Below are positions 1-11,499 of a stretch of DNA of 64,000 bases, piece by piece. The position numbers were made by a program, and so were the translations under genes. How positions within the stretch are numbered: the first letter of the stretch is position 1; each line of letters begins with the position of its first letter. The stretch is from Pegea sp. RAD2-039 (taxonomy: Eukaryota; Chordata; Thaliacea; Salpida; Salpidae), in the NCBI GenBank assembly GCA_034620365.1, contig JAQGEQ010000232.1, forward strand, positions 372,001 through 436,000, written 5' to 3'. Under the pieces are notes generated by a model that saw only the letters and a program-made list of their open reading frames with translations, did no database searches and was not told the DNA's origin.

Positions 1-99
1 TAAACTTTGAGAAATAATTTTAAAATAATTAAACATAAAGCCAGAAACATTTAAAATAAGATAAATTCTTTTTATTATAATAATAATAATCTTTTTCTT

Positions 100-161
100 T
101 TTATATTTCTAACTTAATAAATGTTATTTGTGAGAATGTGTTAGCGAGAGGTGCTTTCTTT
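100..161 (+). mobile_element. Fragment of a non-LTR retrotransposon 3' end
   Basis: About 60 bases match, in reverse complement, the 3'-terminal segments of the two longer LINE copies at 53.9 kb and 63.5 kb. The shared core includes GAGAATGTG and TTAGCGAGAGGTGC. Here the element reads on the plus strand, opposite to the other two. No coding sequence remains. It is probably the tail of a heavily 5'-truncated insertion or a decayed one. Confidence 0.6.
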
Positions 162-3090
162 AGATGTAATTTTAAGATTAATAATAATTTCTTGAAATTC
201 TGAAAAGGAAAATTTTTATCCAATAAACATTTAGTTCTTTTATTACTAATTTATAACAATTATTATATGTTATAATTATATTCATTTCATATTTATATAA
301 TAATTTATTTTAATCTTTAATTAGCAAAATATCAGAAAACATTTTTTGTATTTTTGGTCAACCACAAATACTAAACCTAAAAGCTGTTTTATATACAGCA
401 AAATATCAAGTCATATCAGATCCTTCTACAAGGTCAATCAGATATGATGAAGGTTTAAACGCAGTTTATCTGCGAGATGTGACTTGCCACAATTCTTGTT
501 ACGCTAAAAGTCACAGAGAACCGTCTGATCTGTTCCCCTTCAAATCAAAAGGGTCCTAAGGCGTCGAATACTCGCGCGATTATGACAATTTTATGATGGG
601 TGCTTGCGAGATCACTAGACCATAACCACTTAATAAGTTGGTGCTTTTTGAGTTTTAAAAATTAATCTTTGTTTCACATTATTAAAAAGCAAATTTCATT
701 AGTTACATGCTCATGTTTTATAAACAGTCTACTTTGTATTTAATAATAATCAATCAATTGTTAAACTCATTTGAGCTTATAATGAATCATCGAAACATTT
801 CAAATCGATTTTTTATATGAAAATTCATTTGTAATTTTCCATTAAAATTGCTGCACAATTTAATAAAAAATAAATTCAATGCTTGACATAAAATAACAAA
901 TGTTTTATTTCTTTTTTAAAATAAAGCTAACAAAACTGTTTAATGTTTTGGTGACACATTTATGTTTGTAAAAAAAATGAATTTACAAATAAAGTTTGGG
1001 AGTAATCAATTTCAAAAACAAATTTATTTCAAACAATTTGTCAATTTAATAATTTTCTGTAATTTGCTTTTGATTAAATCATGACAATGTTTTTTTTAAT
1101 TTAATCTTTTGTTTGTATAAACTTTTTAATAAAATAACAAAGTTTTTATTAATATATTTTGTTTTATTTTCACAGACTTTTATAACTGTCAAGAAAAGAT
1201 TTTTTAAACTTTAAATGGTTTTTTCTAGACTTTTATCTTTAACTTGAGAAAAAACTGGCATGCAATAATTTTGAATATTAGATGCATATACTCTAAGAAC
1301 CAAATGCAAAGTTAATATTAATTATTTGTTAATTCAAAGCCCTGTAAGTGTACAAGACTTTATTATTATGACCAACTCGATAAAAATGTACGCTAATTGA
1401 TATAGGACCTCTATGTAGCTGCTGGTAAACAGTTCCATATTCAATTAGTGACATATAATTACAAATAACAATCAGCAAACAAGTCTCTAGACTTCTTTTA
1501 AGTCTAGCATTCTGGGGTGAAGATATTATAAATCATCGGATTTGACAAAGCTGGATAACTGAACTCACTACAAATAATTTGATTTCTATCTGAAAATGAA
1601 AATCTTTGAATTTATAAATATAGAAATATAATAATAATTATAATAATGATATAATATAATAATAAAATATATATTTATAAATATAATAAGTTTAAAAATA
1701 TCATTTTAAAACTATTTATTATAAATTTAAATTTATAAATCTTTGTGTTTGTAATTTTCTTTTAATTTTTTGGAACAAAGTTACTGGATATAAGTTTATT
1801 TATTAATAAAGAAATAAACTTGAAAATGAATTAGTTTTCCAAATATAAATTAATTTATAATAAATAGTTTTAAAATGATATTCAAATTTAGTTTATAATA
1901 AAAATTAGCTTACATTTGCTGGGCATTTGATCTCTTATCAGCTGTATCTTTAAAATATAAAAAGTTTAAAGATTTAAAGAAGTCAAACGAAATCTTAACG
2001 TCAAATAAAAGTGAACGTTTTAAATGATGCTAGAAGACAGTGAGAATCTAAGAAAAATCACCCACAAGAAGGTGAACTTTTTAAAGAATATTTTCTTTCT
2101 TAATCAAGATACTTTTTGTTAATGAAATTTCAACAATGTTTACAGACAGTCAAATGTATGATTTATAAGAAATACTTGTTGAGTATTTAGGTAAAATGTC
2201 AATTTGCCACCTAAATAAGATCTTTAAAAAAATTCTCGTTTGTTTCATGGTCAGTAAATTTACACAAAGAATACATTTCTTCTTCGGCTTGTACCTGTTT
2301 AATACCTGAAAATAATATTTTTAAGTTAAATTGCTAAACTCTATTTCGTCTGTAGAATCATAAAACTGAAATATTCTAAAAATAAAAATTGTTGATCGAA
2401 TCAATAAACCAATTTGGACAAGTCAACATAAAATGATATAATTGTAACTGAACAGTTTAGCATAATAATTTTTTGAAGCTCTGCCTTTTTAGCAAAATAA
2501 TCTTTATAAATCTACTTTAATCATAGAAAGCTATTTTAATACAAAAAGTTTTATATAAACACTTTATCAAATGATTCTTCTATTTGTGTTTTTATCTAAT
2601 AACATAATGATTCGTCGGTAAACCAACATTTTTATTTCAATTTTATATAAAATTTGTGTTTTTATTATTCATTTTATTAATTAATATATTTTATTATTTA
2701 TTATTATTATTTAATAAGTCTTTTGATTCACAATAATCGAATCAATAATCACAACTTTTTATTTTATAAAAAGTGATGTTTTTAAAGAAAAACTTTTGAA
2801 ATTTAGAATTTTTCAATCTCTGTTTATAAATTTTTCTAATTAAAAATATAGTTCCGTATCAAAAATCAAATTGTCACGTACGCATTTCGAAAAATTCTAA
2901 GTATTCTTGAACATCAATATGTCATTACAGAACGTTTTATAGTTCCTCCTTCTTGAAAATGTTTTAGTTTTACCGCGTTTTTATCATGACGCCACAATAT
3001 TTCATATTTAGAGCGTTTTATAATTGAATTTAAATTTAAAACTTCTCACCACTAGTAGTAATTCATAGTTTTAGAATATTGAACAACACT
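162..3090. other. AT-rich intergenic DNA, no gene seen
   Basis: This stretch is dominated by A/T runs and short stop-rich frames. The only compositional change is at about 410-640, which is richer in G, C and CpG and contains short self-complementary pieces. I could not match it to a tRNA, rRNA, snRNA or protein. Nothing else can be supported. Confidence 0.6.
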
Positions 3091-3100
3091 CGCGCTGAAA

Positions 3101-3140
3101 TTGTCATTGGCGGGAATGAATTAAACTCTATAAAAGCATT
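3101..3140 (+). promoter_or_regulatory. Probable RRM2 core promoter: E2F site, CCAAT and TATA box
   Basis: The decamer TTGGCGGGAA at 3107-3116 is a perfect E2F-type site. ATTGG at 3106-3110, an inverted CCAAT box, overlaps it. TATAAAAG lies 12 bases downstream at 3129-3136. Transcription would start near 3160, about 640 bases before the start codon. RRM2 is a classic S-phase E2F target in animals, so site and gene agree. A second E2F-like string, TTGGCGGGAT, lies in coding intron 4 near 4422. Confidence 0.7.
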
Positions 3141-3765
3141 TTTAATATTTTCTTTCTTCATTTATAAATTGTATATTCACTGTGATGTACTTTTTATTAA
3201 ATATATTTTATTTATTTTCTAGTGTTTACAAGTTGAAATTATGATATTATTTTTTAAACTCATATCTATTTATTTTAAAATATGTTTCATATTTTTAAAT
3301 TGCTTTATTTTTTCTAATCATATCATTAATTTTTCCTCATATGTGAATCTAAATTTGTTTATGAATAATTCAAACTTGAAATAAACAAGTTTTTGAAAAT
3401 AAATTATATTCTTAAATATAAATTATATTTTTCTTAAACTTGAAAATTGGTTTGTTTTCTTTCTGTATTTTGATCAATAAATCAACATAAGTTTTAATTT
3501 TTAATCTAATCGGTATTCTTTAATTAATTATTTTAATTATAAGTTTTTATAAATTTATTTATAATTCTTAATATGATTTCCAAATCTTAATTTTTTTGAA
3601 TTTAACTTTTTTTTTTAAAAGTTTCTTAATATCTAGAAATGAAATAAACTTATTAAATATGAATTTATATTTTTTAAGATACATATAATATATAAGATAT
3701 GTATTTTTTTAGATATATAATTAAGTTTTAATTGACAGTATTTCTCTTATTATATAAATTAAAAA

Positions 3766-3780
3766 ACATTTTTTTTTCAG
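3766..3780 (+). promoter_or_regulatory. Unpaired 3' splice site just upstream of the RRM2 start
   Basis: A long T tract followed by CAG ends at 3780, 22 bases before the ATG at 3803. With the promoter near 3130, the stretch between is either a 5'UTR intron or the outron of a trans-spliced transcript. No convincing donor is obvious to me between 3160 and 3700. Confidence 0.6.
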
Positions 3781-3802
3781 ATCTAATATTTTTGTTTTTA
3801 AA

Positions 3803-5400
3803 ATGAGTCAAAAAGTTTTAAACAATCTTACTAACCAAAATGGAGCAGATGAAAACATGGTAAGATTAATTTTATTAAAAATTGAAAACTTTCCATAAAA
3901 ATTTAATATTTTATGAAAATTGAAAAATCTTCCAACTGATCTTATGTCTTCAGGTTCCTGCTCTTGCAACTAGGATGAGTGCTCTTGAAACTGGAAGAAG
4001 AGTCTTGGAAAATGCGAAATCAGTTTTCAAGTCTGATGAAAAGAAACCTGTTATAGATGAGAAGGTCTTTTGTAAAGTTGAATGATCAGATGATATGAAT
4101 TTGAATTTACAGATGACTGAGCCTCTTCTTCAAGATAATCCGAGACGTTTTGTGATCTTTCCCATCCAGTATAATGATATTTGGAACTTCTACAAGAAAG
4201 CTGAGGCTTCATTCTGGACGGTTGAAGAGGTAAGAATGATGACGTCATACTTATGATATTTTTAAAATTCTCTTTAAGGTGGATTTGTCGAAAGATAAGA
4301 AAGATTGGGAGAACTTGAAACCAAGTGAACAGAAATTCATCAAACATGTTCTCGCCTTCTTCGCCGCTTCTGATGGAATCGTCAACGAAAACTTGGTGAG
4401 ATCGGGAAATATGGAAAGTATTGGCGGGATATTTCATCTTCATTTCCGGCAGATTGAACGATTCAGTCAAGAAGTTCAAGTAACAGAAGCGCGATTCTTC
4501 TACGGATTTCAGATCGCGATGGAGAACATCCACTCTGAGATGTACTCTTTGTTGATCAACACATACGTACGAGATACAAGCGAGAGGTAGTATCGCGTTG
4601 ATGACGTCATCACTGTTACTTATCGCCCTCTGGTGGCAGAGATTATCTCTTCAACGCGATTGAGACGATGCCATGTGTAAAGCAGAAAGCTGATTGGGCG
4701 ATCCGTTGGATTGGGGACCAATCAGCGACATTTGGGGAGAGAGTCGTTGCATTTGCGTCTGTGGAAGGGATCTTCTTCAGTGGATCATTTGCTGCGATCT
4801 TTTGGTTGAAGAAAAGGGGTCTTATGCCCGGATTAACTTTTTCTAATGAGTTGATTAGTAGGGATGAGGTTTGTGATTTTTTCTGCCCTAACGCCCCAAA
4901 GTTTCAGCTGATTCTTTTAGGGTCTACATCGAGATTTCGCTTGTTTGATGTTTAAGCATCTCAAAAATAAACCTTCAACTGAAAGAGTCACAGAAATCAT
5001 TTCTGACGCTGTGAAGATTGAACAGGTTACTTCGGGATGTTGTTGATTCCCTCGCCGGCTTTTTAACATTTTATTCCCGCAGGAGTTTCTTACAGAAGCC
5101 CTTCCTGTCAGACTGATCGGAATGAATGGAGATCTGATGAAGACATACATTGAATTTGTTGCTGATCATCTCTTGATGGAACTTGGTTGTCCTAAAGTAG
5201 CTTTAATGACGTCATTAACGCGATATCGCTAACATACGTTTGTCCAGATCTACAACAGCCAAAATCCATTTGATTTCATGGAACTGATTTCTTTAGAAGG
5301 GAAAACCAACTTCTTCGAGAAAAGGGTCGGTGAGTACCAGAAGTCCGGCGTGATGTCCAATCCCGATGAGATGACTTTCACTCTGGAAGCTGATTTTTAA
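3803..5400 (+). CDS. RRM2: Ribonucleoside-diphosphate reductase small subunit (R2)
   Basis: Nine coding exons give a 378-residue protein: 3803-3859, 3954-4064, 4113-4229, 4279-4395, 4453-4586, 4640-4868, 4921-5025, 5083-5196, 5248-5400; all joins keep frame. R2 holds the diiron-tyrosyl radical that drives reduction of ribonucleotides to deoxyribonucleotides in the cytosol, paired with the large R1 subunit. Every iron ligand of the class Ia family is visible: Asp127 (in FFAASDG), Glu158 and His161 (in MENIHSEMY), Glu221 (in VEGIFFSG), Glu255 and His258 (across exons 6-7, RDE/GLH). The radical tyrosine is Tyr165. The C-terminus FTLEADF matches the R1-docking tail (FTLDADF in mammals). Vertebrate R2 is about 390 residues; the shorter N-terminal tail accounts for the difference, and I see no KEN degradation box. 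S-phase control by the E2F promoter upstream is likely. p53R2-type RRM2B is the alternative name. Confidence 0.97.
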
Positions 5401-5501
5401 TTCTTTTCTTTCTAATTTTCTGTCAACATTTTGAAGTAATTTCTTTGATTTCCGTTCTGGTCTCTTCTTCTATGACTCCATCTCAACATCCAGTTATTGA
5501 A

Positions 5502-5507
5502 ATTAAA
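5502..5507 (+). terminator. Candidate poly(A) signal of RRM2 (ATTAAA)
   Basis: ATTAAA lies about 100 bases after the stop codon and is the commonest variant of the animal poly(A) hexamer. A canonical AATAAA also occurs farther on, near 5850, so the exact 3' end is uncertain. Confidence 0.4.
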
Positions 5508-5519
5508 ACACAGAAAAGA

Positions 5520-8500
5520 GATCTCAAATAGGAGCAAACAGATGTTCAAGCTACTAACAGGGAATTGTAGAAAATTAGCAATTTTGTAATTAAATTACCT
5601 CTGAAAGACCACGAAGTCTCGTCTAGAAGTTAAATTTTCAAAACAAATAATTGATGCGAAATGGTGCCATCTAGCGGATAAAAAATTAACTTCGTGACAA
5701 AAAAAATTGTTATTAAATCTTCAATAATAACTTATAGGGATTATCATTTCTAGAAAGATTGAATCAAGGACTTTTACAGATTTCAGTCTTATAGTTGCTA
5801 GTGGTAGCAGTAACAGAAAGCTCTAAATATACTGATAAATATTTATACAAATAAAAACCAAACATTAGATAAAGCTTTTAGCAAAAATATTGTTTTAAAT
5901 TAAAGTTTGCAACTCGATTTAATCACAGATAAAAATGTTTTTGATGAAATACTTCTTTAAATTAAAAAATCTGATTAAAAACCGGAATTTTCTCAACAAA
6001 AATATTTCAGATTTTTAACAACAAATATTTAATTGTATAAATTTTTTGATCAATTATTTTAAGCATCATAACAAGAACTGACTTTTAACCAAAATCAAAC
6101 GAAAATTGATTTTTAATCATTTAGAAAGAAACTAGAAATCCTTAATCTATGAAATTTAAATTCTATTTATATAAACATATTTAAAGCAATAACTTGTTAC
6201 TTGCCAAATGAACTTTGATACCACAAAAAAATGTCTTGGGGTTCCTTAGAAAGGCCAGAAAAAGGGTGGTTATGGGGCGTGTTTTAATCACTTGATGTCA
6301 GATACTTGAAAAAGTTTTGCAGACTTTACAAAAGTTTATTTTTCAGAAGTAATTGTTCAGTTAATTGGATAATATTATTTACTTTTTTCTAATTAAATAT
6401 TGTTAGAAATAAATTTACCTCTAACTTTAATCAAGAATTCATTTTAATTTAAAAGGATATCGTTTACATAAATTAAAACCATTTAGACAGTTTTAATTAA
6501 ATTAAACAAATAAGACTTGTTTGATTTTAACAAATAATTATTTTAATTTAAAGAAAAACTGATAAACAACTTCTGGTAAAGATTCATTTTAAAAGAACAA
6601 TTTCAAAGTTTTATCAATAGTTTTTAAATATATATTTATGTTAATGCATTTATAATAAGAATATATCTAAAATATATTGAATTTTTAAGTTATAAATACT
6701 GCAATGTAAGTTGACGTCATCTAGATTTATAAAAAGTTTCTATTTTATAGAAATATTTACTAAAATTTTATATTTAGAATTTTGTTTATAAATTAGTATA
6801 AATAGTTTTCTTGAATTGCTATAAAACACTTTCGCTTTAAATTAAAATCATTATTATTATCCAAAAAATACTCTTAAAGCTTTTATAATAGTTTAAGAAG
6901 AATTATAGAGATAAATAATTTATAAAGGCTCAAAATATCTCATAAAATTAAAGCAAATATATTCACGAATTTTCAAGTAATTAAAATAAACATCTTAAAG
7001 CAGTTTGTTTTACTAATAGGTAAAAAGTCTTTTAAAATCAATATTCAATGTAATTAAATTTAATGATGTTTTCAAAACTACTCTTATAGTCAATAAAAAA
7101 GTAAATAGTAAATATTAGCTGTTGATTTGTGTTTAAAACCTTTTTTAGATTTCTCTATAAGTATTGTTTCACAGTAGAATGACATTGTTAGACTTCGCAT
7201 ATGGTTCAATTGTCCATTTTTCAAACAATTTTTCAGAATTGCTTTTTATTAATTTTATGAATGATGAGTTATACTAGACTGTGCAAAATGGTTTCAAATT
7301 TTTAAGTATACTTTTGAGCTTATAGCAATTTAAAACAGTTTTTTTTTACCAAGTTTGTCAAGTTATTTAAACTAGTTATAAATAAATAGTTTAACTATTA
7401 TAGAAATATTTTAAATAGTTTTGGTCAGTGAATTAGAAATGAAATAAAATTTTTGAAATAAAAAATTATATTTTACTCTTAGCTTGATAGTGACGTCACT
7501 AAGATTTAGATTTAAAAATATTTCTTATTTAAACATTTTGTAGATTTTCAAAGATTTTTTAAACAGTAGAAATTTAATTCTTAAGTATTTATTATATTTG
7601 AAATTTAAAACGAAAAACTTTTTTAGATTCAGCTACCTAGTTTTATTAGTAGAATATTTTTTAGTTATTTTACTTAAACGTTAAAATAATTTTATCTAGC
7701 TTAAGAAGCTGCTATATTTAACGAAATTATTATAATAAAATATATATCAGAATTTAATTGTTATATGAACTATTTTACAAAATAAATCAGATGAAAGAAT
7801 AAAATCAATAAAAATTAATTTATTTAATTTTCAAAAAGGAAATGAGTATTTTAAAAAGTCTAGGTCACAAGTAAATCGTTTTTTGTGCTTACAGAGCAAA
7901 TTTTATTGGTTATAAACTTGTTTTTATCAGTTGAGAAACCTTTAATAAGTCAATTTAATAAAATTTTAAAGTAATAAGTAACCCAGTAAAGAAATTATAT
8001 GAAATAATTGAATAGTTTTGTTGGTGTTATTTTTTATTATTATATTTTTGATATTTTTTTGCACTTTTGAAAATTTAGATAGAAATTATTAAAGTTTTTA
8101 AAGATAATATGTGATTATAGACCGTCAAATTTTTAATCTGTTTAAAAAAATACTTTGGCTGATTTAAAAGTTTATAAAAAGTTGGATATTATTTTTTTAT
8201 AGAAAGATAGTTTTTTTCTTTTAGTAATTTTATTTTTAAATTCTTTTTGCTAAGAAAATTGAGTTACATTTTAATGTATTTTCTGTAATTATTGATTTCA
8301 CAATTGCTTTTAATTTTGTTAAAATGTAATTCTGCAAAATACTCCAAAATTTTATTTTATTTCAGCTTTACAACAAGATTGAATTTAATTTTGAAATATC
8401 GATTTTTTAAAAATATACCTTTAAAATACTTGCGAACGAAATTTATGATAAATATTTATACAATTTAAAAAAAAAAGATCTATTTAAACTAAATGATTAC

Positions 8501-9050
8501 AGTTTACAAAATTTTAAAATTTAGAAACATTTAACAATTCTTTAAATACCTAATTACTACTTTTTAAAACTATTTAAAATAAATAAGAATTTTAGATCAG
8601 TCTAAGAATATTTAATTTTATAAAATGAGTCTCAGTACTTACAAATAACTTTTTTGTTCTTGAAAATATAAAAAATATCTTACTAAATACAAAAATTTTA
8701 TTTTACATTTTTTATTCAAGAAAAGAAGTAAATCATTACAAAGACATTTATTGAAATGTCAGCAAATAGAAATAAATTTCAATGAAGTCTATACATTGAA
8801 AATTATATCAGTCGAAAAGACAAAATTGTTTTGTTTATATTTCGGAAAATTTTAAATCTAGAATTTAAGAATGTATTGTTTTTCAAGAAAATTTAATTTT
8901 AAAACATTTTTTATTCAAATATTAATTTTGTTCTTTCTAGTTGCGCGATAAAACATAAATCTTTTGTAGAATAAACAAAGTAGGAAGTACACTAAATTGT
9001 GAAGTTTTTTGACTAGTAAAATAGTTTATCTAAAATCTTTTTATATTTAT
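5520..9050. other. AT-rich intergenic DNA, no gene seen
   Basis: About 3.5 kb of low-complexity A/T-rich sequence with stops in all frames. A few isolated TGACGTCA-type octamers occur (near 6712 and 7490). No repeat family, RNA gene or coding exon could be recognised. Confidence 0.6.
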
Positions 9051-9167
9051 AGCTATCGACCTATTATTAGAAGCCTCTTCCTAGGTGCGTTTCATATAAT
9101 TTTATGGTGGTGTTTATATTTAAATGCTAAAATTTATCAGAACCCTTTTTTTTAGAATATCTAAATT

Positions 9168-9410
9168 GTGGTTATGGTGTTTACAAAGGACTTTAATTTC
9201 GATGAAATGCCTATTTCAAATAGTGCGAAAGTGGATAAACGCACAAAAAAATTACTGGCGCCTAATTTAGAGAAACAAAAAGAAACAAAATGTTGTCACT
9301 ATTTAATTATCATCAGTATTTGTTTTTGTATAATTTCTGTTGTCCTTTTTATTATCATCTACTCTTTATTTATTAAATTTTTGCTGAGAAATCGTTTTAT
9401 AAAAATATAG
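9168..9410 (+). CDS. Small single-pass membrane protein, unknown
   Basis: An 80-codon ORF (78 if the second ATG at 9174 is used) whose product is polar and lysine-rich for about 40 residues and then strongly hydrophobic (about residues 45-69), ending in a short basic tail. This looks like a tail-anchored or type II membrane protein. An in-frame stop lies 12 bases upstream, so the start is bounded. A T-rich tract and AG end at 9155, and a donor-like CTAG/GTGCGT at 9084/9085 could pair with it as a 71-nt 5'UTR intron. AATAAA follows at 9506-9511. These signals make a real small gene more likely than chance, but I recognise no family. Confidence 0.4.
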   Translation: MVMVFTKDFNFDEMPISNSAKVDKRTKKLLAPNLEKQKETKCCHYLIIISICFCIISVVLFIIIYSLFIKFLLRNRFIKI

Positions 9411-9505
9411 TTTTTACATTTTTAAACTGTATTTTATTTTAACAATAATTGTTTACTAATTACAAATCTTGTATACTGTAGCAGAAAATATTTTCTGGAA
9501 ATTCA

Positions 9506-9511
9506 AATAAA
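9506..9511 (+). terminator. Poly(A) signal after the small membrane ORF
   Basis: AATAAA 96 bases after the stop codon of the 9168-9410 ORF. The hexamer is common by chance in AT-rich DNA, so it is only supporting evidence. Confidence 0.35.
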
Positions 9512-10447
9512 CATTTTATCGACTCATATGTTTGTTACATAATATTTGTTGACATATATCCGATCTTTAACAACAATTTTTATCCAAAAAAATAAAAAAT
9601 TGTTTTCTTTGAAATCGTCTGCTTGATACATTTTAAAGCCTGGAACACCTTATTATTAAATATTCGTCGTTTACAAAAATATTTTTAATCTACCACATTT
9701 AAATATTACTTTCTCATAGCAATTTGCTGTTTATATTAAAAATATATTTTTCTTATTTTGGGGACAAAGTTTAAAAATATTTTCCAAATATATAAAAATG
9801 ATTTTATCAAAAATTTATGAGAAAAACCATGAAAAAGTTTCATTGATAAAAATGTTTATCACAAACTTTTTGATTTATTCAACAATTACCATATAAATAA
9901 ACTTTACACACACTTTTAAATTAATCTAATCTTAGAAAAACTAAATGAAATTGGATTATTCTTCGAATAGATAATGTAAAAACCCCTATCACAAAATTTG
10001 ATTAATTAAAAATTGAGTATAAAACAGAAACAAAGTTGCTAGTAAAAAGTTTATCTTCCTCTAATCTAATTCACTATCTATCTAAGATTAAAGAAACATG
10101 TTTTCAATTGATATTTTGTAAAATAAAAAAAACATCATAATGAAATATTTAACAAAGAGATAAGAAATAATTTATTAAAGAGTAAATACTTTAGTAATTG
10201 CCAGAAAGACTTGTATTCAAATTACTTGTAAAAGATATTGCTTTTGGCATATTTTTACCTTTTTATAAAATTTAACAAATATTCTTTTAAATTGTATTGA
10301 ATAAATACTTAGAATAAAAACTCTTCAACAATAATAGCTTTATCATTAGTATCTAGATCAATACTGATTATTAAGATAATTTTATCAAGCAAAAGAACTT
10401 ATTGAAATAATAAATTATAATAAAACACTTAAAGAATTTGATAGAAT

Positions 10448-10726
10448 TTAAACTTTCTCTTTTTGATCTTTTTCTTCAGTTGCAGTAATAAGAAATAATC
10501 TCTTTAAAGATGTTTGAAAATTGGTCAAAAATAGGGGCAAAAATAACAAACAAAAAAACTTCAGGTTTTTTATCTGTAAAAATCGCAGCACAATAGCCAG
10601 AAGGTGAAGTGAGAAAGGAAGAAGAAAAAGATAGGAGAGTGCCTCAACAATTGAAGTTATATTTGCTATCAAAACAACGAATAATGGAAACGATCGCTTC
10701 TGCTTCTCCTTTTTAACTGACGTCAT
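10448..10726 (-). CDS. Weak candidate ORF, hydrophobic product
   Basis: A 92-codon minus-strand ORF in sequence somewhat richer in G and C than its surroundings. The product has a basic start (about residues 4-11), two or three hydrophobic stretches (about 13-45 and 55-70) and a charged, lysine/glutamate-rich end. No homologue is recognised, and no splice or poly(A) signal clearly belongs to it. It may be a genuine small membrane protein or a chance opening. Confidence 0.2.
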   Translation of the reverse strand: MTSVKKEKQKRSFPLFVVLIANITSIVEALSYLFLLPFSLHLLAIVLRFLQIKNLKFFCLLFLPLFLTNFQTSLKRLFLITATEEKDQKEKV

Positions 10727-11253
10727 ATGAAGTGATATCTCATGAGCCTACAAAGTTGAAAGATAAATTTGTGAATCTCTCCGAAAAAAAGAGATTTAAG
10801 AAATGGATTTTTGCGGCGATACATCTATTTCGTTTTCTCAAATCACAAAACCTTTTCTAACTTACTCATGTTGTATTTCTTTGCCCGGGGTGTTGAATAA
10901 TGTGCTTTATTTGCCGGCCTTTACTGTCATATTAAATAATCGTCCCTTGATCTTTTTGCTTATTTTTCTTTTAGCAGAAAATGATTCATAAAAGAAAAAT
11001 GGATTTCTGAATTTGCTTGTGTTTAAAAAACAGATATTAAAAAGTTTTATGTTACTTATTCCCACAATTTCATTCTATTTGAAGCTTATTGTATAAGTCA
11101 GTTATAGAAACAGTAAGATGTCTACAAACAAGTATTCAAACTTTGACATTTTTTAAATCATTTTTTTAACTTTCATAAGTGAAGTAATTTTACACACAGA
11201 ATTAAAGAATGAAAAGAAAAATGAGAGAAATAAGAAAAGAAATTTGATCTTTT

Positions 11254-11371
11254 GTGCGTAGAGGAAATGTCCTGGAGGTACAAGAAATGTTAGTCAATCA
11301 TACTAACGCGCGATCGAATGACAAAGTTGTTGGTGATAAATTAACCCCATGCCTACCATCTGCACATGCTT
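11254..11371 (+). pseudogene. Ankyrin-repeat exon remnant
   Basis: The plus-strand reading contains RRGNVLEVQEMLVNHTN followed by a degraded GDKLTP motif. This resembles one 33-residue ankyrin repeat (helix 1 'GN..EV..LL', then the 'G.TPLHLA' turn). The TPLHLA core is damaged to TPCLPSA. A perfect donor GTAAGT follows at 11372. No neighbouring ankyrin exon could be found, so this looks like an orphan or decayed exon. The assignment rests on pattern only. Confidence 0.35.
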
Positions 11372-11499
11372 GTAAGTTCGTAGCTGATGACGTCATTACA
11401 GACCATGAAATAGCTGAAAAGGTGTTTCCAATTACTTTTTACAATGATTTTTTTGTCAATTTTTTTTGGCAAATTTAATTTTTGTTTAGATATAATTAT

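Noticed and set aside
410-640. Possible structured RNA or rRNA fragment
   Set aside because: The composition shift and short complementary words are suggestive, but no known RNA family pattern could be matched.
4051-4533. 160-codon minus-strand ORF across RRM2 exons 3-5
   Set aside because: It is the antisense shadow of conserved plus-strand exons and encodes nothing recognisable.
11072-11090. ATTCTATTTGAA, resembling the start of a tunicate spliced leader
   Set aside because: Only 12 bases match my recollection of the Ciona leader, no donor follows at the right place, and there is no Sm site or hairpin. Chance in AT-rich DNA is likely.
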